Shown in pieces: positions 9,956 through 17,096 of a DNA stretch of 52,475 bases. Source of the stretch: Proteobacteria bacterium SG_bin9 (GTDB taxonomy: Bacteria > Pseudomonadota > Alphaproteobacteria > Rhizobiales > Xanthobacteraceae); assembly GCA_002083525.1 (NCBI GenBank), contig LWDM01000069.1, positions 1-52,475 on the forward strand. Reading direction: 5' to 3'. The first letter of the stretch is position 1. Each line of letters opens with the position of its first letter. The notes under the pieces are model-generated. The model saw nothing but the letters and a program-made list of their open reading frames with translations, was not told where the DNA came from and made no database searches. The position numbers were made by a program, and so were the translations under genes.

Positions 9956-11125
9956 TCAGATTTCGACGTCTGGGGTAATTCTTCGAAGAGCAAACAGCGC
10001 AGCGAGTGCGATGAGGCTCAGCGCGGACGAGATGAGAAAGATGTTCTGTCCGAACGAGTCGAGCAGAAATCCGAAGGCCAGCGGAGCCAGCGCCTGCGTC
10101 ATGCGCGACGGCGCGCCCAGCAGGCCGAGACGATAGCCGTAGTTCACCGGACCGAAGATCGCGAGCGGCAGCGTGCCGCGCGCGATGGTCAGAATGCCGT
10201 TCCCTGCCCCGTGCAGCACCGCGAAGGCGCTCGCGGCGACACCTCCGCCGGCCGTCAACAGCACCGCCGCGCCGATCGGATGGGTGATACAGGCGAGCCG
10301 CGCCGACACCAGCGGATGAAAGCGGGTCATCAGGCTCGCCTCGAACACGCGAGCGGCGACTTGCGCCGGACCGATCAGCGCACCGGCGGCAATGGCCTGC
10401 ACGGTGGTCGCACCCGCGGCCTCCAGCATGCGCGGCAGATGCGCGGCAATCGCGCTGGTCACGGCCCATGCACTAGCAAAGGCAATCGCCAGCAAGACCA
10501 TGCTGCGATCGATCGATACGTGCACCGGAGCGGCGGCTTCTTCAGTCTGCGGCGTTTGCTTCGGCACCGACGGCAGGAAGAACAGGTTGAGCGGCAGTCC
10601 GATCACGAGATGCGCAGCCGCCCAGGCAAAGCACGTGTTGCGCCAGCCGATTGTCTCCAGCCCCCATGCGCTCAGCGGCCAGCCGACTGTGCTCGCAAAT
10701 CCCGCCAGCAGCGTGATGCCGGTGATCGCGCGGCGCGCGGAACTTCCATAAATCCGGCCGAGGGTTGCGAAGGCGGCATCGTAGAGCCCCATGCCCATGC
10801 CGATGCCGAGAAGCAGCCAGGCGGCGATCAGCCATGTGAGATTGGTCGCCCACCCCAGCATCGCGAGACCGGCCGCCATCACCACGTTCGAAATGCTCAG
10901 CACCTGACGGCCGCCGACCGCGTCGATGCGGCGGCCGACGCGCGGGCCGAGCAATGCGGAGATGACCAACGCGCCGGAGAATGCAGCGAAGATCCAGTTG
11001 CTCGACACGCCGAGATCGCGGGCGATCGGATCGGCGAGGATGGCCGGAAGATAATAGCTCGACGCCCATGCGAGCGTTTGCGCCGTCCCGAGTGCCAGGA
11101 CGATCCGTAATTCCGAGCCCCCCAT
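9956..11125 (-). CDS. MFS transporter of the ars operon
   Basis: The 389-residue protein shows about twelve membrane segments and the MFS loop GPRVGRRIDAVGGRQ between helices 2 and 3, so it is a secondary transporter in the inner membrane. The ATG at 11125 is chosen because it overlaps the aqpS stop as TGATG, typical of coupled translation. Its place after aqpS suggests export of an arsenical or of a product of ArsI or ArsC. It is not ArsB/ACR3, and the GAPDH partner that usually accompanies ArsJ is absent here. The substrate is inference. Confidence 0.85.
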   Translation of the reverse strand: MGGSELRIVLALGTAQTLAWASSYYLPAILADPIARDLGVSSNWIFAAFSGALVISALLGPRVGRRIDAVGGRQVLSISNVVMAAGLAMLGWATNLTWLIAAWLLLGIGMGMGLYDAAFATLGRIYGSSARRAITGITLLAGFASTVGWPLSAWGLETIGWRNTCFAWAAAHLVIGLPLNLFFLPSVPKQTPQTEEAAAPVHVSIDRSMVLLAIAFASAWAVTSAIAAHLPRMLEAAGATTVQAIAAGALIGPAQVAARVFEASLMTRFHPLVSARLACITHPIGAAVLLTAGGGVAASAFAVLHGAGNGILTIARGTLPLAIFGPVNYGYRLGLLGAPSRMTQALAPLAFGFLLDSFGQNIFLISSALSLIALAALFALRRITPDVEI

Positions 11126-11811
11126 CAGCTGGTCGTACTCCGCGGCTGTGCACCAGCACGCTGCCACATCCAGCTCGCGAACAGAACGCCGATCATCGCA
11201 CCCGCGATCTGCGCAACGATGAAGGCAGGCACGCCTGACGGCGCGATGCCGGAGAACGTATCAGACAGCGCACGCGCTACCGTGACGGCAGGATTGGCGA
11301 ACGACGTCGAGGCGGTGAACCAGTAGGCGGATGTGATGTAGAGGCCGACCGCATAGGGAACGCTGGCGGGTGCGTTGGCGCGGCAGCCGATGATCGTCAG
11401 CAGCAGACCGAGGGCGGCAACCGCTTCAGCGAGCCACTGCCCCGTTCCGCTGCGAATGGTGGCCGAGAGCTGCAGCATCGGCAATTCGAACATCAGGTGC
11501 GCTGCCCACGCGCCTGCAATCGCGCCAGCGATCTGCGCAACGGAGTAGAAACCGGCTGTGGCCCACGGCAGTTCGCCGCGCAGCGCAAACGCCAGCGACA
11601 CGACCGGATTAAAATGCGCGCCGGACACCGGCCCGAACATCAGGATCAGCACGACCAGAATGGCGCCGGTCGCAATCGTGTTGGCGAGAAGCGCGATCGC
11701 GATGTTCCCGCCCGCGAGCTTCTGCGCCATGATGCCGGAGCCGACGACGGCGGCGAGCAGCAACGCCGAGCCGAGCCACTCGGCAGCCAGACGTCTTCCC
11801 AATGATGGCAT
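11125..11811 (-). CDS. aqpS: AqpS-type aquaglyceroporin of the ars operon
   Basis: This 228-residue MIP-family channel has the two pore boxes in slightly altered form: HFNPV at 67-70 and FANPAVTVAR at 171-180, with R180 as the selectivity-filter arginine. Six membrane segments plus two half-helices fit the fold. In Sinorhizobium meliloti, AqpS in an ars operon lets arsenite formed by ArsC leave the cell down its gradient, and the same role is inferred here. The start codon overlaps the arsC stop as TGATG, and the stop overlaps the MFS start in the same manner. Confidence 0.9.
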   Translation of the reverse strand: MPSLGRRLAAEWLGSALLLAAVVGSGIMAQKLAGGNIAIALLANTIATGAILVVLILMFGPVSGAHFNPVVSLAFALRGELPWATAGFYSVAQIAGAIAGAWAAHLMFELPMLQLSATIRSGTGQWLAEAVAALGLLLTIIGCRANAPASVPYAVGLYITSAYWFTASTSFANPAVTVARALSDTFSGIAPSGVPAFIVAQIAGAMIGVLFASWMWQRAGAQPRSTTS

Positions 11812-12338
11812 CAGATCGGCTCAGGCGTTTTTCCCGTCGCCCCTTCCATCCGGCCGATGTCCTTCAGCTTGTTGGTCAGCGCCAAGCGATCGAGCGAACG
11901 TAGCGGCAGCGACGTGAAGATGCTGATGCGCTGGTTCATCAGCCGGTAGGCTTCCTTGAACGCGAGCGCGATCTCGGCGGGCGTGCCCGTTGCCTCGGCA
12001 GGATCGGGAATGCCCCAGTGCGCCGTCATCGGCTGACCCGGCCACACCGGACACGACTCCGCCGCCGCGCTGTCGCAAACCGTGAACACGAAATCGAACT
12101 GCGGCGCGCCAGCTTGCGCGAATTCGCTCCACGACTTCGATCGGAATGCTGAGGTGTCGTAGCCGAGGCCGTCAAGCAACCGGATTGTCTCGGGATGCAC
12201 ACGGCCTTTCGGCTGGCTGCCGGCGCTATACGCACGGAATTGCCCGGCGCCGATCTTGTTGAGAATGGCTTCGGCGATCACCGAGCGCGCCGAATTGCCG
12301 GTGCAGAGAAACAGGACGTTGAAGGGTGCGTGGGTCAT
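11811..12338 (-). CDS. arsC: Arsenate reductase, thioredoxin-coupled LMW-PTP type
   Basis: The enzyme reduces arsenate to arsenite in the cytoplasm. The 175-residue protein has the phosphatase-like loop CTGNSARS with nucleophile C12 and R18, and the two further redox cysteines of this class at C88 (TVCDSA) and C96 (ESCPVWPG). The HWGIPDPA stretch holds the general-acid Asp. A C-terminal extension after residue 140 (SLPLRSLDRLALTNKLKDIG) is typical of rhizobial versions. It starts 4 bp after the arsI stop and overlaps aqpS by one base. Confidence 0.93.
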   Translation of the reverse strand: MTHAPFNVLFLCTGNSARSVIAEAILNKIGAGQFRAYSAGSQPKGRVHPETIRLLDGLGYDTSAFRSKSWSEFAQAGAPQFDFVFTVCDSAAAESCPVWPGQPMTAHWGIPDPAEATGTPAEIALAFKEAYRLMNQRISIFTSLPLRSLDRLALTNKLKDIGRMEGATGKTPEPI

Positions 12339-12342
12339 CGGG

Positions 12343-12828
12343 TTACTCCGGGCAGCAGGCGGATGCGGGCGCGGGTGTGGGTGCGGCTTTCATGTCCGGC
12401 GCGCAGCAGGACGACGCCTTCTCGTGCGCGATGCGCGGATTGCCGCCGGTGCCGTCGCCGTAGGTCGTGCTCTCGCCGGAGGTGAGGAACGTCTCCCACG
12501 AGATGCCGGCGGGATCGTCGATCCACGACTTCTCGGACTTGGCGTAGCAGCAGGCGGTCTCGCCCTGCTCCACCACTGCGCCTCCCGCCTTGTGCAGGCG
12601 CGCGTAAATTTCCTGCAGCTCGCCCGCGTCCTCGACCTGAATGCCGAGATGATCGAGCCCCGGCTCGCGGCCACGCGTCGAGATCGCGAAGTTCACGCGC
12701 GGATCGTCCAGCATCCACTTCGCGTAGTCGGGCTTCGTGATCGACGGCTGTGCCGCGAACAGCGCCGAATAGAAGCCGATCGAGCGGTCGAGATCATCGA
12801 CGGCGACATGGATATGCAGACGCTTCAT
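12343..12828 (-). CDS. arsI: ArsI/CadI-family dioxygenase (C-As lyase-like)
   Basis: This VOC-fold protein has 161 residues. ArsI enzymes cut the C-As bond of trivalent methylated or aromatic arsenicals using Fe(II) held by a His-His-Glu triad and a vicinal cysteine pair. Visible here are H5 (or H7), H60 (LDHLG) and E112 (SWETF) as metal ligands, and C93-C94 in ACCYAKS as the substrate pair. The C-terminal tail adds two more CC pairs (141-142 and 158-159), which is unusual and may bind metalloid. It lies 22 bp after arsR and 4 bp before arsC. CadI-like proteins without lyase activity are the alternative, although the Cys pair favours ArsI. Confidence 0.85.
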   Translation of the reverse strand: MKRLHIHVAVDDLDRSIGFYSALFAAQPSITKPDYAKWMLDDPRVNFAISTRGREPGLDHLGIQVEDAGELQEIYARLHKAGGAVVEQGETACCYAKSEKSWIDDPAGISWETFLTSGESTTYGDGTGGNPRIAHEKASSCCAPDMKAAPTPAPASACCPE

Positions 12829-12850
12829 GGGATCACTCCTGTCAGCATTC

Positions 12851-13204
12851 TCAAGCGGAAACTTTTGTCTTCACGCGCTTGCCGCGCGCGGGTTCGCAGA
12901 CGGCGGGAGCGCAACTCTGATCGCCGCCGCAGCAGTTCTCGGTGAGATAGCCGAGCAGCGCATTCATGGTGTCGAACTGCGCCGCATAGATCATCGAGCG
13001 CCCCTCGCGCCGCACGGTGACGAGGCCAGCTTCGCGCAAGCGGTCGAAGTGAAATGTGAGTGTGTTCGGCGGCAGGCCGAGCGCGGCCGCGACCTCGCCC
13101 GCCGGCATGCCATCGGGGCCCGCCTGCACCAGCAGACGATACGTATCGAGGCGGTTGTCCTGCGCGAGCGCGGCCAGCGCGGCGATGGCCTGGGGCTTTT
13201 TCAT
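12851..13204 (-). CDS. arsR: ArsR/SmtB-family metalloregulator
   Basis: This winged-helix repressor releases DNA on binding As(III) or Sb(III). The 117-residue protein has the recognition helix in PPNTLTFHFDRLREAGLV (45-62) and a wing at RREGRSMIYA. There is no ELCVCDL site in helix alpha-3; instead cysteines cluster at the C-terminus (C91, C92, C98, C103). That resembles the Acidithiobacillus ferrooxidans type with a C-terminal CC-x5-C site. The ATG at 13204 directly abuts a dyad, and no clear ribosome site precedes it, so translation may be leaderless or initiated slightly downstream. It heads the ars operon. Confidence 0.9.
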   Translation of the reverse strand: MKKPQAIAALAALAQDNRLDTYRLLVQAGPDGMPAGEVAAALGLPPNTLTFHFDRLREAGLVTVRREGRSMIYAAQFDTMNALLGYLTENCCGGDQSCAPAVCEPARGKRVKTKVSA

Positions 13205-13224
13205 ATTTCAACGATTATCGAAAT
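13205..13224. promoter_or_regulatory. ArsR-type operator dyad 1
   Basis: Imperfect 20-bp dyad with outer arms atttc and gaaat immediately upstream of the arsR start codon, followed by another atcgaaat at 13225-13232. It resembles operator dyad 2. Binding would block transcription into arsR; this is inference from position and similarity. Confidence 0.6.
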
Positions 13225-13245
13225 ATCGAAATGCGCGCAAGGGAT

Positions 13246-13265
13246 ATTTCAATGATTATTGAAAT
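13246..13265. promoter_or_regulatory. ArsR-type operator dyad 2
   Basis: A 20-bp palindrome with perfect 8-bp arms (atttcaat and attgaaat) around gatt. It lies 22 bp from dyad 1 and 61 bp before the ATG at 13326 of the divergent membrane-protein gene, so it may act on both directions. Confidence 0.7.
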
Positions 13266-13325
13266 GATCCCGTGAGGCAGTTTCGGGCCCGGCGAACCTA
13301 TTACCGGCTGGCGCGACTAACAGGC

Positions 13326-13595
13326 ATGACCCGCAAAACAACCGTGATTGCCGGCCTGAAGCCGGACCTCAGCCTGCTGTTCTACGCCGGGCCGCCGATC
13401 CTGTTCGGCTGGATCGGCACGGGTGTGTTCGTCGTCTTGCTGTGGTGGACGTACTTGGCGATCGGGGCCTTCCTGCAGGAGTATCGCCCTGATCCGTATT
13501 ACGACGAAGCCAAGCGGCTGCCGATCGCGTTCGCAATCGCATTGGTCGCGTTCATCGCCTTCTACTACGCGGCCCGCTGGCTGGCGCCCGCATAA
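13326..13595 (+). CDS. Small two-helix membrane protein
   Basis: The 89-residue protein has two membrane segments (about 17-45 and 67-86) joined by a polar loop with QEYRPDPYYDEAKR. The ATG at 13326 is chosen because it begins just before the first helix; a start at 13272 would add an arginine-rich leader. No family was recognised. It runs divergently from arsR, shares the intergenic space with two ArsR-type dyads and is followed 18 bp later by a second membrane-protein gene. Function is unknown. Confidence 0.65.
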   Translation: MTRKTTVIAGLKPDLSLLFYAGPPILFGWIGTGVFVVLLWWTYLAIGAFLQEYRPDPYYDEAKRLPIAFAIALVAFIAFYYAARWLAPA

Positions 13596-13613
13596 GCGCC
13601 GTAAGGACAACGC

Positions 13614-14027
13614 ATGACCGCTATCATCATCATCGCCGTGGCTGCCATCCTTGTTCTGCAAGGCACCGGCTCGATTCCGCAAGGAAGCGTCGGCGGATCG
13701 CTGGTGATCGCGATGGCGTTCTTCCTCGGCGCATTCGTCGTCGCGATCTACGAGGCCGTGGTGCAGCGGCGCGGCGTGCTCGGCTGGATCGTCAACATCG
13801 TCGTCGCGTTTGTCGCGGTGTTCCTGACCGCCCAGATCGCCGGTATCGTCGTCATCATGCTGCTCTCACCGTTCATGACGGAGTCGTCGCTGGCGAAAAC
13901 CGGTGGCGCGGTGATGTCGATCGGGCTCGCCCTGTCGATGGCCGCAACGCTCATGGGCGTGTGGTGGGCGCTGCAGCTCTTGAACCGGTGGCGCGATCGT
14001 GCGCCGGAGCAGCAACCCCAGAGCTGA
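13614..14027 (+). CDS. Hypothetical membrane protein, four segments
   Basis: The 137-residue protein has membrane segments at about 3-15, 28-47, 57-83 and 98-122 and a polar tail. No named family was recognised. AAGGAC lies six bases before the ATG. It follows the two-helix protein gene closely and so probably belongs to the same short transcript. A link to arsenic is suggested only by position. Confidence 0.7.
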   Translation: MTAIIIIAVAAILVLQGTGSIPQGSVGGSLVIAMAFFLGAFVVAIYEAVVQRRGVLGWIVNIVVAFVAVFLTAQIAGIVVIMLLSPFMTESSLAKTGGAVMSIGLALSMAATLMGVWWALQLLNRWRDRAPEQQPQS

Positions 14028-14043
14028 CGCCGCCGAGCGAGGA

Positions 14044-14277
14044 TTATGTCTCGTCGTCGTGATGGCCCTTGGGCCCGCGGCTGAACACGCCGTAGTCGCT
14101 GGATTTGCTGCCGTCGCTCTTCAGCGCGTCCGTGGACGCAAGCCCGAGCTTCAAAATCTCGCGCACGGCGGCGGCGCGCGTCGGCATCCGGTGCTTGAAG
14201 CGGAAGTCATCCAGCGCCTCAAGCTCTTCCGGCGACAGCATAATTTGCAGTCGTTCGCCGCGCAGTTCCTTCGACAT
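14044..14277 (-). CDS. Ribbon-helix-helix (CopG-like) protein
   Basis: The 77-residue protein has the RHH pattern: a basic beta strand GERLQIMLS (7-15), a helix PEELEALDDFRFKHR and a second helix TRAAAVREILKLGLAS. Such proteins bind DNA as dimers. The C-terminal tail is polar and acidic. No toxin partner is adjacent, so a stand-alone regulator is more likely than an antitoxin. A tandem direct repeat lies just upstream and may be its own operator. It converges on the membrane-protein gene, with 16 bp between them. Confidence 0.8.
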   Translation of the reverse strand: MSKELRGERLQIMLSPEELEALDDFRFKHRMPTRAAAVREILKLGLASTDALKSDGSKSSDYGVFSRGPKGHHDDET

Positions 14278-14297
14278 CGCCGACCCGTGAATCTCAC

Positions 14298-14379
14298 TGA
14301 GTAAAATGAGTAAAATTACAACTCGGAACAGTCAATGTTAGTTCCCTGAAAAACTCACACGTCTCAATATGAGTTAAAA
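14298..14379. promoter_or_regulatory. Direct repeats upstream of RHH gene
   Basis: The 9-mer tgagtaaaa occurs twice in perfect tandem (14298-14306 and 14307-14315), and a near copy tgagttaaaa lies at 14370-14379 in an AT-rich stretch. RHH dimers typically bind short repeated sites, so autoregulation is a reasonable inference. The AT-rich stretch also probably holds the promoter. Confidence 0.55.
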
Positions 14380-14485
14380 ATAGCAATAATTTCATCTAGT
14401 TATTTGGATCGAGGTGTGATCTTATGGGCTCGTCAGTTCGCTGAGCGAACCTGAGTTGAGGTGCGCCATCACCAAGGACGCCACC

Positions 14486-14650
14486 ATGATCCGGAACAAA
14501 AACGGCCAGCCATCCGCCACGCCGCAGCCGGTCGAACAGGTTGTGACGAAGGCAATGGAAACCATCGGGCCGAAGTCGAGCAAGCATTACTCGACGCCCG
14601 ATGAAGTGAAGGCGTGGGCGGACAGCAAAGGCTTGCAGCCGCCGCGCTGA
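14486..14650 (+). CDS. Small hypothetical protein, 54 residues
   Basis: A short polar protein starting MIRNKNGQPSATPQ and ending GLQPPR, with a predicted helix in VEQVVTKAMETIG and a conserved-looking STPDEVKAWADSKG. AAGGACG is placed well before the ATG, which is why this start is preferred to 14456. No family was recognised. Confidence 0.6.
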   Translation: MIRNKNGQPSATPQPVEQVVTKAMETIGPKSSKHYSTPDEVKAWADSKGLQPPR

Positions 14651-14682
14651 GGCGTGCGCGTTTAGTTCGCGCATTGTTATTT

Positions 14683-14755
14683 GCGCGTGATCCTCATCCG
14701 AAAACCGGTTCCCATCCCGGATCAAGTCCGGGACACGCTTTTCGGAGATCACGCG
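14683..14755. repeat. Inverted repeat downstream of corA
   Basis: The ends gcgcgtgatc and gatcacgcgc pair, and the centre holds cccggatcaagtccggg as a second hairpin plus ccgaaaa against ttttcgg. It sits immediately after the corA stop and may act as its 3' structure. It resembles other short palindromic elements of this order. Confidence 0.65.
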
Positions 14756-15730
14756 CTACAGCCACTTCTTCCACTTGAAGAAGAAGTACGGGCCGATTCC
14801 GGCCATGATCATCAGCAGCACCGCCATCGGGTAGCCGAGCTCCCAGGAGAGCTCCGGCATCGCCTTGAAGTTCATGCCGTAGATCGAGGCGATCAGCGTC
14901 GGCGGCATCAAGACCACCGCCATCACCGAGAACAGCTTGATGATGTTGTTCTGCTCGAGGTTGACCACGCCGAGCATGGCGTCGAGCGTGAAGGTGATCT
15001 TGTTGGCCAAGTATGAGGCGTGATCGGTCAGCGACTGCACGTCGCGCGACAGCGTCTTGAAGGTCGCCTTCTGCTCCTTGGTCCAGCGGCCGGTGTCGGT
15101 TTCGATCGCGACGAACGAGATCAGGCGGCCGATCGAGACCAGACTCTCGCGCACCTTCGAGGTGAGGTCGCCCTTCTTGCCGATGGTGAGCAGGATCTTG
15201 GAATAGTTGGCCGCGTGCCCGCGCGTCGCCGACGGCTGGAAGATCTCGAGCGAGACTTCGTCGACGTCGGCGCCGATGCGCTCGAGAATGTCGGCGCAGC
15301 GGTCGACGATGGCGTCGAGCAGGTCGAGCAGCAGGTTTTCGCCGTTGATGTTCTGCGGACAGCCGCGCGACAACTTTGCCGCGACGAGGTTGAACGGCTT
15401 CGGCTCGTCGTAGCGCACGGTGACGAGGCGATGATCGGCGAGAATGAAGGAGACGGGCGTCGTGCGCGGATTGCCGGTGTCGGTGGCGCACATCAACGTC
15501 GCGGTCATGTAGCGGGCACCGTTCTCGACGTAGAGGCGGCTCGAAATCTCGATTTCCTGCATGTCCTCGCGGGTCGGGATTTCGATGCCGACAAGACTCT
15601 GGACCGCTTTGTCCTCTTCCGCCGTCGGGCTCTTGAGATCGAGCCACACCGCCTCGTGCGGCAACGCTGCGAGATCGTCGGTGTCGGATCGTTTCAGGGA
15701 TGTCCCGGTGGGAACGTAAACGCTGAGCAT
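14756..15730 (-). CDS. CorA-family Mg2+/Co2+ channel
   Basis: The 324-residue protein has a large N-terminal cytoplasmic domain and two C-terminal membrane segments (about 264-284 and 299-318). GMN at 285-287 lies in YGMNFKAMPELSWELGY, the pore signature of CorA transporters. It should conduct Mg2+ or related divalent ions as a pentamer. The start at 15730 is supported by GGAGG just upstream. Nothing convincing of an Mg2+-sensing leader was seen in front of it. ZntB relatives also carry GMN, so the ion is not certain. Confidence 0.92.
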   Translation of the reverse strand: MLSVYVPTGTSLKRSDTDDLAALPHEAVWLDLKSPTAEEDKAVQSLVGIEIPTREDMQEIEISSRLYVENGARYMTATLMCATDTGNPRTTPVSFILADHRLVTVRYDEPKPFNLVAAKLSRGCPQNINGENLLLDLLDAIVDRCADILERIGADVDEVSLEIFQPSATRGHAANYSKILLTIGKKGDLTSKVRESLVSIGRLISFVAIETDTGRWTKEQKATFKTLSRDVQSLTDHASYLANKITFTLDAMLGVVNLEQNNIIKLFSVMAVVLMPPTLIASIYGMNFKAMPELSWELGYPMAVLLMIMAGIGPYFFFKWKKWL

Positions 15731-16197
15731 GAGACCTCCGGGACGTGTCAGACAGGCCTTGCGAGAGGCCCGATCGGGATGATTCCTGCAAGCCGCGCGG
15801 GATGGATGCCGGTGGCAACGATCCGGCGGCGGTGCCGGAGCTGAGGGTGGTGTGGTTAACGCCGGTGCACCATTATGGCGAACGGGTGTCAGACGTGTGG
15901 CAACCTGCCACAGGACGCCGCCCGTGCCGCGAGAAAAATGTGCCGCGCATCAAGTGGATTGTGGATTCTGCGGCAGAAAAGCCACAGCCCACATGCTGCG
16001 AAGCAACGCACCCATCAAAGAACTGGAAATATTGCCGTTTTCGAGGATACTTGAAGACCTGAATCGACGGTGGCAGCCACGCAAGTGGCAGCGGGGATCG
16101 CCAGAGATCGTTGAGAAGCCGGTTCTCGAACTTGGGTTTTCGGACTCGGGTTTTTGGATCGGCAGTAGTTGAACAGCGACTTTTGGAACAAAGAACA
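15731..16197. other. Gene-free stretch between corA and L,D-transpeptidase
   Basis: No supported gene was found. The part from 15731 to 15850 is the corA leader. The part from 15900 to 16197 has mixed composition and probably contains the promoter of the plus-strand L,D-transpeptidase gene. A repeated gtggcag (16070-16092) was noted but carries no clear meaning. Confidence 0.5.
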
Positions 16198-16878
16198 ATG
16201 TCTTCTCTTGGTACCAAACTCGGTCTTCTCGCGGCCAGCTTGATGCTGGCCGGATGCATGCAGACCACGACGTTCGAAAAGGCTCCCGAGGCTTCGCTGA
16301 AGCCGCGCGACAAGGAACTTCTCGCGCAAGCGCGTTATGAGAAGGTGCCGGTCGCCGAGCCGTATCGCCGCGCGATCGTGACCTATCACCGCAAGGAAGC
16401 GCCGGGCTCGATCGTCGTCGATTCCGACAACCACTACCTCTATTACGTGCTCGAGAACGGCAAGGCGATCCGCTACGGCGTCACCGTCGGCGAAGAAGCG
16501 CTGGCGTTCTCCGGCATCGCCAAGGTCGGCAACATGCAGGAATGGCCGAAGTGGACGCCCACCAAGGACATCCACAGCCGCATCGCCGGTCTGCCGGCGC
16601 AGGTGCCGGGTGGTCCGGACAATCCGCTCGGCGCGCGCGCGCTCTACCTGTTCCAGGGCAACAAGGACACGCTGTTCCGCATTCACGGCACCAACCAGCC
16701 GGAATATATCGGCGCGTCGATCTCCTCGGGCTGCATCCGCATGACCAATGAGGACGTCATCGATCTCTACAGCCGCGCCAAGGTCGGTTCGATCGTGGTC
16801 GTGCTTGAGCCGAAGGCAGGCGACTCGCCGGTCAATCCGAAGCTTGCGCTGCAGGGCGGCGGTTCGTTCCCGAACTGA
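16198..16878 (+). CDS. L,D-transpeptidase (YkuD domain) lipoprotein
   Basis: The enzyme forms 3-3 peptidoglycan cross-links or attaches proteins to the wall. The 226-residue protein has a lipoprotein signal with lipobox LAGC (C20) and a YkuD domain over about 70-205. The catalytic motif is complete: H163 in HGTN and C179 in SSGCIRM. A Mid-domain feature GPDNPLGARALYL precedes it. The ATG at 16198 is chosen because the signal begins there. A strong terminator follows at 16899. It is transcribed alone. Confidence 0.94.
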   Translation: MSSLGTKLGLLAASLMLAGCMQTTTFEKAPEASLKPRDKELLAQARYEKVPVAEPYRRAIVTYHRKEAPGSIVVDSDNHYLYYVLENGKAIRYGVTVGEEALAFSGIAKVGNMQEWPKWTPTKDIHSRIAGLPAQVPGGPDNPLGARALYLFQGNKDTLFRIHGTNQPEYIGASISSGCIRMTNEDVIDLYSRAKVGSIVVVLEPKAGDSPVNPKLALQGGGSFPN

Positions 16879-16898
16879 GCTTCCGACATTCCGATTTG

Positions 16899-16927
16899 AA
16901 AAAGCGCCGGGCGACCGGCGCTTTTTT
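16899..16927 (+). terminator. Rho-independent terminator
   Basis: Stem aaaaagcgccgg / ccggcgctttttt with a gcga loop and a T run, 20 bp after the L,D-transpeptidase stop. Confidence 0.9.
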
Positions 16928-16936
16928 GTTGCTCTC

Positions 16937-16953
16937 GTCATTCCGGGACGCCC
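16937..16953. repeat. Partial gtcattccggg repeat
   Basis: A 17-bp match (gtcattccgggacgccc) to the start of the element at 8751-8862; the remaining part is not preserved. It precedes another repeat at 17015. Confidence 0.55.
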
Positions 16954-17014
16954 ACAAGCGCGTTTACGCGTGTCTTCGACTGCGCTGTGGCGCGGGCCCG
17001 GATACTCCCATGGC

Positions 17015-17085
17015 GTAGCCCGGATGAAGCGCAGCGTAATCCGGGAACTCTGCACCCGGGTTGCTCTTCGCTCCACCCGGGCTAC
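17015..17085. repeat. Palindromic repeat gtagcccggatgaagcgc family
   Basis: The element starts gtagcccggatgaagcgc and ends with the inverted cacccgggctac, with gtaatccggg and cacccgggttgctcttcgc inside. It folds into a long imperfect hairpin between the L,D-transpeptidase and extensin-like genes, which converge here. Confidence 0.7.
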
Positions 17086-17096
17086 AGATGCCCTCG

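Noticed and set aside
14044..14650. Toxin-antitoxin pair from the RHH protein and the 54-residue protein
   Set aside because: The two genes are on opposite strands, separated by 208 bp, and the small protein has no toxin features.
15731..15850. Possible Mg2+ sensor (M-box) upstream of corA
   Set aside because: The leader is short and no conserved M-box sequence is visible.
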